8,864 bases of DNA from an uncultured Spirochaetia bacterium. GTDB taxonomy: Bacteria > Spirochaetota > UBA6919. The DNA lies in NCBI GenBank assembly GCA_913053665.1, contig CAJXGR010000115.1, forward strand, positions 1 to 8,864. Direction: 5' to 3'. A model generated the notes under the pieces. It did not search any database and was not told where the DNA came from. It worked only from the letters and a program-made list of their open reading frames with translations. Below are positions 1 through 5,241 of this stretch, in pieces. The position numbers and the translations under genes are program-made. Within the stretch, counting starts at the first letter, position 1, and every line of letters begins with the position of its first letter.

Positions 1-61
1 ATAAATGAGATCCATTACATATAGAAAAGCATACTTTCTTGACTATCAAAGAATCGTATAA

Positions 62-1132
62 TCACTTCTGAAGGGCTTGCATAATCTTTTCCATCACCTG
101 AGCCTTGGGCATTGGAATGACCTTCTTGATTCGTTCAGGGATTCCAACAACCTTAAGAAGTTTAGGATCGTTATCCACACCGATCAATCCTGTCCTGAAG
201 CCATGTTTTTCCCAGGCTATCTTCTGTATTTCCTTATCCTGTAGGGCTTTTATGAGGATGTTGGCTTTTGGATTCAGGACAATCAATGGATGGGCACTCC
301 ATACAGTGGGTACAGGGTAAAGAATCCTGATTCTATCCTTCACCTTTGGCCACAACTCTTCGTTCTGGATGGAAAACTCAATAGCCTGACTCTCATAACC
401 CACTATAATAGGTTTCGCCCCAACCCCTGTTGTCAGATACTGCTCAAAGAGGTTTCCCGAAGAGGATTCCATATAGCCCAGGTGAGAAAAGAAGGTCTTA
501 AGCTTTGGGAGATACTTTTCCACAGAGCTTTCATCCACAACATCACCGTATAGAATATTAGCAAGAAGTCCGGCAAACATATTTCCTGAGTTGGACTTGT
601 TTGGATCTGTTGAAATGATAGAAATCTTGCCATACAAATCAGTAAGCCCAATATCGGACCACTTTTTACCTTCCATAACAAGGTTTATTAATTTTGGGAA
701 GTCGACCACAAAATAGGATGCGGCAACCTTCTTGACTATCCCAGCTTTAATGAGAGCATCCGTGACAATGCTCCAGCTATAAAGGACAATGGGTGAATTA
801 AAGATCAAGCCGCTTTTCACCAGGTGCTTAGCCTTAGTGGTTTTAAAGATTTCAAGGGCAACCTGACTGGAAGGCCAAAGAAAGTCGCGGCCCTGGGTAT
901 TTCCTTTCACCATTTCGATGGAGCCAGCTTTTGAGTAGTCAATGACGACCCCATACTTTTCTTTTAAAATGCTTTTAACGTCTTCGTCCTCAAGAAAGCC
1001 TTTTTTTTCACCCCCAATCAGTCCGTTCAGAAGGATTTCCTTTGGACTACTCCCACTCCCAGTAAACTGATAGATTAAGGCAGCCGCTATAATAGCCACG
1101 AAAATGGCAATTCCAATGATCTTTTTATTCAT
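62..1132 (-). CDS. Membrane-anchored periplasmic substrate-binding-like protein
   Basis: Protein of 356 residues. Residues 4-22 form one hydrophobic segment after MNKK, either a signal anchor or an uncleaved signal peptide, so the rest should lie outside the inner membrane. The body looks like a bacterial extracellular solute-binding protein (SBP_bac_11-like). It shares a series of landmarks with the N-terminal domain encoded at 1710-3281: LWPSS near 85 (AVWPAN there), NSPIVL near 112 (TSPVVF), SNSGN at 180-184 (SNSGA), a second SSSGN near 223, LYPVP near 271 (VYPVD) and RTG near 313. The two are therefore paralogues, but this one has no VWA domain. It is the last visible gene of a three-gene operon. 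It starts 2 bases after the stop of the XpaC-like gene, and an AGAGGA ribosome site lies within that gene's last codons. No ABC permease or ATPase is nearby, so a sensory or scavenging role is as likely as transport. The ligand cannot be told from sequence. Confidence 0.85.
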   Translation of the reverse strand: MNKKIIGIAIFVAIIAAALIYQFTGSGSSPKEILLNGLIGGEKKGFLEDEDVKSILKEKYGVVIDYSKAGSIEMVKGNTQGRDFLWPSSQVALEIFKTTKAKHLVKSGLIFNSPIVLYSWSIVTDALIKAGIVKKVAASYFVVDFPKLINLVMEGKKWSDIGLTDLYGKISIISTDPNKSNSGNMFAGLLANILYGDVVDESSVEKYLPKLKTFFSHLGYMESSSGNLFEQYLTTGVGAKPIIVGYESQAIEFSIQNEELWPKVKDRIRILYPVPTVWSAHPLIVLNPKANILIKALQDKEIQKIAWEKHGFRTGLIGVDNDPKLLKVVGIPERIKKVIPMPKAQVMEKIMQALQK

Positions 1133-1134
1133 AA

Positions 1135-1710
1135 TTAGTCCTCTAATTTTATAGTTTCTTCAAGAATGGCAATTTCGCTGTCCAGATCAAATATATCGTC
1201 CTGTAATAACTTGTTGATCTGCTTTTTAAACCCTTCCTTCACCGTATCAAAAGCATTTTCTACCTTTTCCAGCACCTCATTAACATCCCCCGTATTGGCA
1301 TGCAGCGACAGGTCCAAATACTTCTTTGACAGCTTCACCGCTGTATCCAGATAGTAGGTGAGAAAGTCTATGGACAATCGGATGTTCTTTGGGTCTCTCT
1401 CTAACTCAAGGAATATCTCATCGCCTATACGACAGATATCTTTTATTTTGCGGTTCACACTCTGCTTCTTGATTTGTTTATTGTAGTGGGCGATCTCATC
1501 GAGCTTTTTGCGACCCTCATCGAGTTTTTCTTTGTCCTGTTCGAGGGCAGATTTTTGGGATGAGGCAAAGATAAAATAACCAGCCACATAGGCGGCTCCA
1601 CCAACAACAATAGCAATGATAATGGAGAGCTTAAAAACAAAGTAAAAAGCAATAAAGATAACACCCGCTAAAACGCCTGCTATAACCTGACCCATCGCTC
1701 CGCCTTTCAT
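1135..1710 (-). CDS. XpaC-like (5-bromo-4-chloroindolyl phosphate hydrolysis family) membrane protein
   Basis: Protein of 191 residues. Two hydrophobic helices at about 7-25 and 28-50 are followed by a charged, largely helical region with coiled-coil character (about 52-90). The remainder contains the pattern SIDFLTYYLDTAVKLSKKYLDL at about 113-134. That matches the 'YYLPTTLKLLEKY' hallmark of the XpaC family, named for an indolyl-phosphate phenotype; its biochemical activity is not established. Family members are often encoded beside TelA-type toxic-anion-resistance proteins. The ATG shares its A with the TAA of the upstream SBP-VWA gene (TAATG), which suggests translational coupling. AAAGGA lies 8 bases before this ATG. 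A second ATG at 1695 (MGQVI...) is preceded by AAAGGCGGA and is an equally reasonable start. The family call rests on motif memory, not on a profile search. Confidence 0.8.
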   Translation of the reverse strand: MKGGAMGQVIAGVLAGVIFIAFYFVFKLSIIIAIVVGGAAYVAGYFIFASSQKSALEQDKEKLDEGRKKLDEIAHYNKQIKKQSVNRKIKDICRIGDEIFLELERDPKNIRLSIDFLTYYLDTAVKLSKKYLDLSLHANTGDVNEVLEKVENAFDTVKEGFKKQINKLLQDDIFDLDSEIAILEETIKLED

Positions 1711-3281
1711 TAGTTATATCCTTTAGCCTTTCTGAAGGCTTTCACAAGATCGTTTCTCCCGTCAAAGATGCGTCCTCTGGTAAGATCGGTGATTTCCTGA
1801 AGCTGATCCTTCGAGGCGTGACCAAAGAGTATAGAAAAAACAGGTATATCCTGACCCTTTGTATCCCAGAGGGTTTTAAGCTCCTGAAACTTGTTGATCC
1901 CGGAACGACCATCCGTGAGGAGTATGACCGCAGGAACATACTGGTCTATGTTTTCTTTAGCCAAGTTGCTGATGGCCTGAATCACAGGGGAATAGATATC
2001 TGTCCCGCCTCCGGGCTCTAAGTCCAAGATCTTTTGTAAGAGCTGTTTAAGGTCTTTTTCGCTGGTGTTCGCTGTCTTCCATTCGGATATTATCTTGCTG
2101 CTAAAAGGAATCACAACGATTTTGTCATCGCTACCCGTATGAATTAAATATCGCTTGGCTATTTCCTGATCTAATAATAGAGTCATTCCCTCTTTAAGCT
2201 TCTCAATCCCCTCTCCCTTCATACTCCCTGAATAATCCAGACAAAAAATCGTGTAGGATGGCTTTCTGAAGTCTGTCTGGTAGAGGTTCAAGCTTTCATA
2301 GATCACATCAGCTGCGGGAAGTTTGATGGGTGAGAGTATCTTGTTCGTGTCGATTCCCCAGGCTGGATTAAAAATAGCTTTGTCCACCTGACCCAACTGT
2401 CCCCCAAATCCTGTTCGTCTCCCATATCCCAATATTTTATCCTGTACATCCTTGGATAAAAGATAGCTTTGGAGTTTTTTAAAGACTTTTTCTTTTTCGG
2501 GGTCTCCTTTATTGATGTAGCCTAGTGGGGAGTCCGCAAGGACAAGGCCATCCACCGGATACACAAGGTACAGAGGTTCTCTGCCTTCTCGGATCAACTC
2601 TTGATTCGCCTCAATGATGAGAGCTTCATAATTGACCATCGCGTCATAGTGGCCTTTAAGGAATAAATCCTTGAGCCAACCGGAACTACCTGATGAGCGG
2701 TTGATTCCTTTGAATAGCTTTCTAATCTGCTTTTTGAGATTAGGATTCTTGAGATCTTCTTTTTTTATAACCTCAGGATTGCCAAGTAGGGCATATAAAA
2801 ATCCAATGTAAGCGCTGGCTCCTGAGTTGGACTGGGTGGCGGAAGTCATCATAAACCTGAGCTTTTTGTCTAACACGGCTTTGAGTATATCTTTCACACG
2901 AACAGGCTTGCCAATGAAACCCAGCTTTTTCGCCAAACTCTTCTTGATGCCAAAAACCACGGGGGAAGTCATGATCGATTTACTATGCTTGACTCGATGT
3001 TTCTTGTCGCCGATAGAAATCCATAAACTGTTGGCAGGCCACACCGCGTCGTAGGGGATATCTTCTTTTTCGAGTTCAAGCATGATATCCACTGAGCCTT
3101 TGTATTTCATTTGAATAGACACGCCTTCTTTGTCTGAGAAATCCTTTAGGAGAGGTTGAAGGGTTTTGTTTTCAGACCCCGAAAGGATTGTAAATCCATT
3201 CGACTGAGCCATTTTACCAGAGTCACACTGAACAAGAAACAAAACAATGAATACTAGAGTCCATCTAAACAAGATTTTCAT
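1710..3281 (-). CDS. Lipoprotein with substrate-binding domain fused to a VWA domain
   Basis: Protein of 523 residues from the start chosen here. MKILFRW begins a lipoprotein signal with a relaxed lipobox (FLVQC, Cys19), so the mature protein is probably lipid-anchored and extracytoplasmic. Residues about 29-310 form a substrate-binding domain (AVWPAN, TSPVVF, TQSNSGA, VYPVDG, RRTGFG). Residues about 342-515 form a von Willebrand A domain with a complete MIDAS metal site: DYSGS at 349-353, Thr427 in GGGTD, and Asp457 in LLTDG. VWA domains with an intact MIDAS usually bind a partner through Mg2+, so this looks like a ligand-binding lipoprotein that recruits another protein. The reading frame extends upstream to an ATG at 3329. 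I prefer 3281 because AGGAGA lies 5 bases before it, it gives a clean signal peptide, and the predicted -10 box lies inside the longer frame. It is the first gene of the operon and overlaps the next gene by one base. Confidence 0.9.
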   Translation of the reverse strand: MKILFRWTLVFIVLFLVQCDSGKMAQSNGFTILSGSENKTLQPLLKDFSDKEGVSIQMKYKGSVDIMLELEKEDIPYDAVWPANSLWISIGDKKHRVKHSKSIMTSPVVFGIKKSLAKKLGFIGKPVRVKDILKAVLDKKLRFMMTSATQSNSGASAYIGFLYALLGNPEVIKKEDLKNPNLKKQIRKLFKGINRSSGSSGWLKDLFLKGHYDAMVNYEALIIEANQELIREGREPLYLVYPVDGLVLADSPLGYINKGDPEKEKVFKKLQSYLLSKDVQDKILGYGRRTGFGGQLGQVDKAIFNPAWGIDTNKILSPIKLPAADVIYESLNLYQTDFRKPSYTIFCLDYSGSMKGEGIEKLKEGMTLLLDQEIAKRYLIHTGSDDKIVVIPFSSKIISEWKTANTSEKDLKQLLQKILDLEPGGGTDIYSPVIQAISNLAKENIDQYVPAVILLTDGRSGINKFQELKTLWDTKGQDIPVFSILFGHASKDQLQEITDLTRGRIFDGRNDLVKAFRKAKGYN

Positions 3282-3286
3282 GGCAT

Positions 3287-3292
3287 TCTCCT
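3287..3292 (-). promoter_or_regulatory. Ribosome binding site AGGAGA fixing the start at 3281
   Basis: AGGAGA on the minus strand lies 5 bases before the ATG at 3281. No comparable site precedes the alternative ATG at 3329. This supports the shorter lipoprotein start of the SBP-VWA gene. Confidence 0.75.
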
Positions 3293-3310
3293 GACAACAG
3301 ATTGGAGAAA

Positions 3311-3339
3311 ATGATAACTGATATTGCATGAAAAAGCAA
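3311..3339 (-). promoter_or_regulatory. Sigma-70-type promoter of the SBP-VWA / XpaC / SBP operon
   Basis: On the minus strand, TTGCTT (3334-3339) and TATCAT (3311-3316) are separated by exactly 17 bases. The -10 matches TATAAT at five of six positions; the -35 is weaker. Transcription would begin near 3304 and give a leader of about 23 bases before the ATG at 3281. The call rests on spacing and consensus only. Confidence 0.6.
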
Positions 3340-3394
3340 GAGAAAAAATGGTATTATGTATAAACACCTAGTTTGGTATAAAACTCTATAGGTT

Positions 3395-3419
3395 AGAGCA
3401 GACGCAAGGCCTGCCCCCT
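3395..3419 (-). repeat. Degenerate REP-like palindrome
   Basis: Read on the minus strand, this stretch begins AGGGGGCAGGCC and ends GTCTGCTCT. It resembles the stronger palindrome at 3498-3524, which reads AGGGGCAGACCC...GTCTGACCC on the same strand. The GCAG (3398-3401) and CTGC (3411-3414) ends can pair. The GTAG head seen in the other two copies is not intact here, so this may be a decayed member of the same dispersed family. A run of C5-T-G6 (3414-3425) adjoins it. Confidence 0.4.
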
Positions 3420-3497
3420 GGGGGGAAAATAATTAGGCAATGGAACTCTTAGGGATAACTACCTCTAGGGGTGAACCCATGTGTTTACTCTTCCACA

Positions 3498-3524
3498 GGG
3501 TCAGACACGTGGGTCTGCCCCTAC
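3498..3524 (-). repeat. REP-like palindrome with GTAG head (first arm of a REPIN-like pair)
   Basis: On the minus strand, GTAG (3521-3524) is followed by an imperfect palindrome. CAGAC (3502-3506) pairs with GTCTG (3513-3517) around a six-base loop, and GGG (3498-3500) pairs with CCC (3519-3521) across one T/C mismatch. A GTAG tetranucleotide beside a hairpin is the layout of repetitive extragenic palindromes (REPs) mobilised by RAYT transposases. It lies between genes, downstream of the HU-like gene. Whether it is repeated across the genome cannot be seen here. Confidence 0.55.
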
Positions 3525-3550
3525 AGGCTTTTTCAGAGAGAGTCCATTGA

Positions 3551-3580
3551 CCTGTAGGTCGAGCTTCCCAGCTCGACAGG
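3551..3580 (+). repeat. REP-like palindrome with GTAG head (second arm of a REPIN-like pair)
   Basis: TCGAGCT (3559-3565) and AGCTCGA (3570-3576) form a perfect 7-bp stem around the loop TCCC. It extends to CCTG (3551-3554) with CAGG (3577-3580) if TAGG (3555-3558) bulges out. GTAG occupies 3554-3557. The element points away from the palindrome at 3498-3524: CTACAGG (3521-3527) and CCTGTAG (3551-3557) are inverted copies facing each other across 23 bases. It sits 15 bases past the stop of the HU-like gene and could end or stabilise that transcript, although no U-run follows it. Confidence 0.6.
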
Positions 3581-3594
3581 CCAACGCCTCCTGC

Positions 3595-4311
3595 TTATCC
3601 CATAGTAAGAGGGGCGCTGACCGCTGTTTTAAGGGGATAAGTTACACTATTACCCATTCTAGTCCTGACTTCCATGTGACAGCTGTCTCCCGATACACCT
3701 GATCCTGCTGTCATAAAGACGATCTTTCCATCCGTAGCAATGGATATATCTCCTGCCGCGACCTGGACTTCAGCTGGTGTGGTATCATTCACAAAAAAGA
3801 CCCCCTCATCCGCACGGCTGCTGTCGAACTTGAGATTATCCCCTAGCATATTGATGATTTTATTTACAGTGAGGGTTGTATTGCTTGTGCCGCTAAAAGC
3901 GTCCAACACCTCAAGGATAGTGGGTCCGGCAGGGGGAGTGAGTTCCTTCTCAAGGGTGGCATTTTGTCTCACAAAGGTTTTAAGCGTTTCAGATACTTTT
4001 GCATTGAGGTTCAGACGATGACGACCAGGATCAAAATCATCAGCCGCTCCTGTGAACACACCCTCGATCGATGGGAATATCTGTACGATCCCTTCAAGAT
4101 CGACTCTCCCGCCATCAAGAAGTCGATTTCCGATAATCTTGATGAGATCAGTCATCACAGCATTGATGTCTGCCTCTGTCACTGTTGAACCTGCTGACAA
4201 GATATCCCTGACAAGGTTTGCCTTACTAAAGGTGGTGATCTCTCTAATACCTGCTCTAAAAGTTGTTGGGGTGGTTAATGGGTTTTCCCTGATGGCATAT
4301 TTAATTGGCAT
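3595..4311 (-). CDS. HU-like DNA-binding protein with C-terminal DUF4469 domain
   Basis: Protein of 238 residues. Residues about 1-118 resemble the HU/IHF-like domain of Bacteroidetes-type proteins. They open with MPIKYAIRENPLT, followed by the helical stretch INAVMTDLIKIIGNRLLDGGRVDLEGIVQI and then a FDPGRHRLNLNA strand-and-arm segment. Residues about 127-238 match DUF4469: LGDNLKFDSSRADEGVFFVND, then MEVRTRMGNSVTYPLKTA and a terminal LTMG. The combination suggests a nucleoid-type protein with an added Ig-like or protein-contact domain; its exact role is unknown. The start is secure: AAGGAGG (4316-4322) lies 4 bases before the ATG. The gene stands alone, with a 44-bp tandem array on its 5' side and REP-like palindromes on its 3' side. 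An HU-like protein beside a repeat array makes autoregulation conceivable, but nothing in the sequence proves it. Confidence 0.8.
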   Translation of the reverse strand: MPIKYAIRENPLTTPTTFRAGIREITTFSKANLVRDILSAGSTVTEADINAVMTDLIKIIGNRLLDGGRVDLEGIVQIFPSIEGVFTGAADDFDPGRHRLNLNAKVSETLKTFVRQNATLEKELTPPAGPTILEVLDAFSGTSNTTLTVNKIINMLGDNLKFDSSRADEGVFFVNDTTPAEVQVAAGDISIATDGKIVFMTAGSGVSGDSCHMEVRTRMGNSVTYPLKTAVSAPLTMG

Positions 4312-4329
4312 AGTTCCTCCTTAAAAGTA

Positions 4330-4549
4330 CATACGATGCGACATTTCATCGGATAGTATGCGATGGTTTATTTCATACGATGCGACATTTCATCGGATAG
4401 TATGCGATGGTTTATTTCACACGATGCGACATTTCATCGGATAGTATGCGATGGTTTACTTCATACGATGTGATACTTCACCGGATAGTATGTAATGATT
4501 TGCTACATAGTATGGACTATTTTATCGGATACTATCCCTAACCAACAGT
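4330..4549. repeat. Tandem array of about five 44-bp repeats
   Basis: Units begin at 4330, 4374, 4418, 4462 and 4506, exactly 44 bases apart. Units 1 and 2 are identical. Unit 3 differs from them at 2 positions. Unit 4 differs at 10, nine of which are transitions. Unit 5 is recognisable only over its first 30 or so bases and runs into the stop codon of the DUF2461 gene. Each unit looks like two diverged 22-bp halves that share ATA..ATGCGA...TT. Each also contains CGATG, then CATCG, then CGATG, so CATCG can pair with either neighbour. Decay away from the HU-like gene suggests recent expansion at that end. The array lies 19-238 bases upstream of the HU-like ATG and fills its leader or promoter region. 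No consensus promoter stands out within it. There are no variable spacers, so it is not CRISPR. Confidence 0.9.
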
Positions 4550-5122
4550 GAGACCATTGTATAAAAAATAGCTGGCGTTTTCGTGGTTGGGATCAAAGCC
4601 TCGGGGTATTTTTTTATAATGTTTTTTACCCATTTGATAATCCTTACGTTCGTTAAACTTCTGGATTGTCTGAGCCAGTTCTTTCCCATGCTTTGGATGA
4701 ATCACTGACTTACGGTACTCCTCTAAAACAGGCTTCGTGAAACAAAGGAGTCCAACACCGATCATAAGCTTCGGAGGTTCCAGATGGAAGTAAAAGCCTG
4801 AGTTCTCAAGTTTAGGCCCCAGTCCTTCCCAGAGCAACACACCGATATGAGTCTTATAGAGGCTTTTATCCTTGCTGAACCGGGTGTCCCGATAGATACG
4901 AAAGATAGACTTATCCACACGTGGATCCGCGTGAATCTCAGGGGCTAGCCCCTTCAATCGTTCTCCCATAGAGATAACAAACTCCCGCGACGGTGCAAGC
5001 AGATGCTCCTCAAACACATCCTTGTGATCATTAAACCAGTCCTTGCGATTATTGAAAGCTAAATCCATCAGAAATTGTGTTCCCTCTTTATGAAAGCCCT
5101 TGAATGAGTTGGATTCTCCCAT
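4538..5122 (-). CDS. DUF2461 (TIGR02453-type) family protein, apparently C-terminally truncated
   Basis: Protein of 194 residues from the chosen start. Family landmarks are plain: FLMDLAFNNRKDWFNDHK near 17-34, DPRVDKSIFRIYRDTRFSKDKSLYKTHIG near 66-94, GFYFHLEP near 108-115, GVGL near 121, and KKIPRGFDPNHENASYFLYNGLTVG at the end. The biochemical function of the family is unknown; it is usually a cytoplasmic protein of roughly 220 residues or more. Here the protein stops soon after the PRGFDP motif, where relatives normally continue for tens of residues. The stop lies in the outermost 44-bp repeat unit, so the tail was probably lost when the array formed. The other forward frames just past the stop close quickly and show no remnant of the tail. 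The frame extends up to an ATG at 5173, but only the ATG at 5122 has a ribosome site (GGAG, 6 bases away). Confidence 0.85.
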   Translation of the reverse strand: MGESNSFKGFHKEGTQFLMDLAFNNRKDWFNDHKDVFEEHLLAPSREFVISMGERLKGLAPEIHADPRVDKSIFRIYRDTRFSKDKSLYKTHIGVLLWEGLGPKLENSGFYFHLEPPKLMIGVGLLCFTKPVLEEYRKSVIHPKHGKELAQTIQKFNERKDYQMGKKHYKKIPRGFDPNHENASYFLYNGLTVG

Positions 5123-5126
5123 CCTG

Positions 5127-5132
5127 TTCTCC
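5127..5132 (-). promoter_or_regulatory. Ribosome binding site GGAGAA fixing the start at 5122
   Basis: GGAG (5129-5132) lies 6 bases before the ATG at 5122. The longer alternative start at 5173 is preceded by an A/T-rich stretch without any purine-rich site, so the shorter start is preferred for the DUF2461 gene. Confidence 0.6.
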
Positions 5133-5184
5133 AATTTACGATTTGATGATCCTTCCTGAATGGGGTTAAACATTGCTTATACTA

Positions 5185-5214
5185 ATCATATACAGTAAAT
5201 TAGCTCCCTATTAA
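5185..5214 (-). promoter_or_regulatory. Possible promoter of the DUF2461 gene
   Basis: On the minus strand, TTAATA (5209-5214) and TATGAT (5185-5190) are separated by 18 bases. The -10 matches at five of six positions and the -35 at four. Transcription would start near 5178 and give a leader of about 55 bases to the preferred ATG at 5122. The region is A/T-rich, so a chance match is quite possible. Confidence 0.3.
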
Positions 5215-5221
5215 GGTTACA

Positions 5222-5240
5222 ATAAGTGGCTGATAAGTGG
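5222..5240 (+). repeat. Short direct repeat ATAAGTGG, 11-bp period
   Basis: ATAAGTGG occurs at 5222-5229 and again at 5233-5240, so the copies lie on the same face of the helix. They sit just after the CapA-like gene's stop and just upstream of the possible -35 box of the DUF2461 gene. They could be a half-site pair for a regulator or simply chance. Confidence 0.35.
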
Positions 5241-5241
5241 T

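Noticed and set aside
1..15. Start of a further gene (ATG at 15, minus strand)
   Set aside because: Only five codons are visible and no ribosome site precedes it, so it cannot be supported.
36..53. Terminator after the last SBP gene
   Set aside because: TTCTTGA can pair with TCAAAGAA, but the stem is A/T-rich with a bulge, the loop has 3 bases and no U-run follows on the minus strand. The operon may continue out of the window.
3384..3398. Hairpin CTCTA-TAGGT-TAGAG as a regulatory element
   Set aside because: A 5-bp A/T-rich stem is expected by chance in a region of this size, and it has no link to a gene start or end.
3414..3425. C5-T-G6 as a rho-independent terminator
   Set aside because: Only about 4 base pairs can form with a usable loop. 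The A-run beside it lies on the wrong side for a minus-strand terminator, and no plus-strand gene needs one.
3551..3580. Intrinsic terminator of the HU-like gene
   Set aside because: The stem is strong and well placed, but no run of U follows on the minus strand, and the GTAG foot with an inverted partner fits a REP element better. A stabilising role at the 3' end remains possible.
3481..3702. Plus-strand reading frame across the REP-like region
   Set aside because: It runs through both palindromes and into the HU-like gene in antisense, has no ribosome site and shows no protein-like composition.
4330..4549. CRISPR array
   Set aside because: The 44-bp units are contiguous and identical throughout, with no variable spacers, and no cas gene is nearby.
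4538..5122. Calling the DUF2461 gene a pseudogene
   Set aside because: The frame is open with a good start and ribosome site, and all the conserved core motifs I know are present. Only the C-terminus is short, so it may still make a functional protein.
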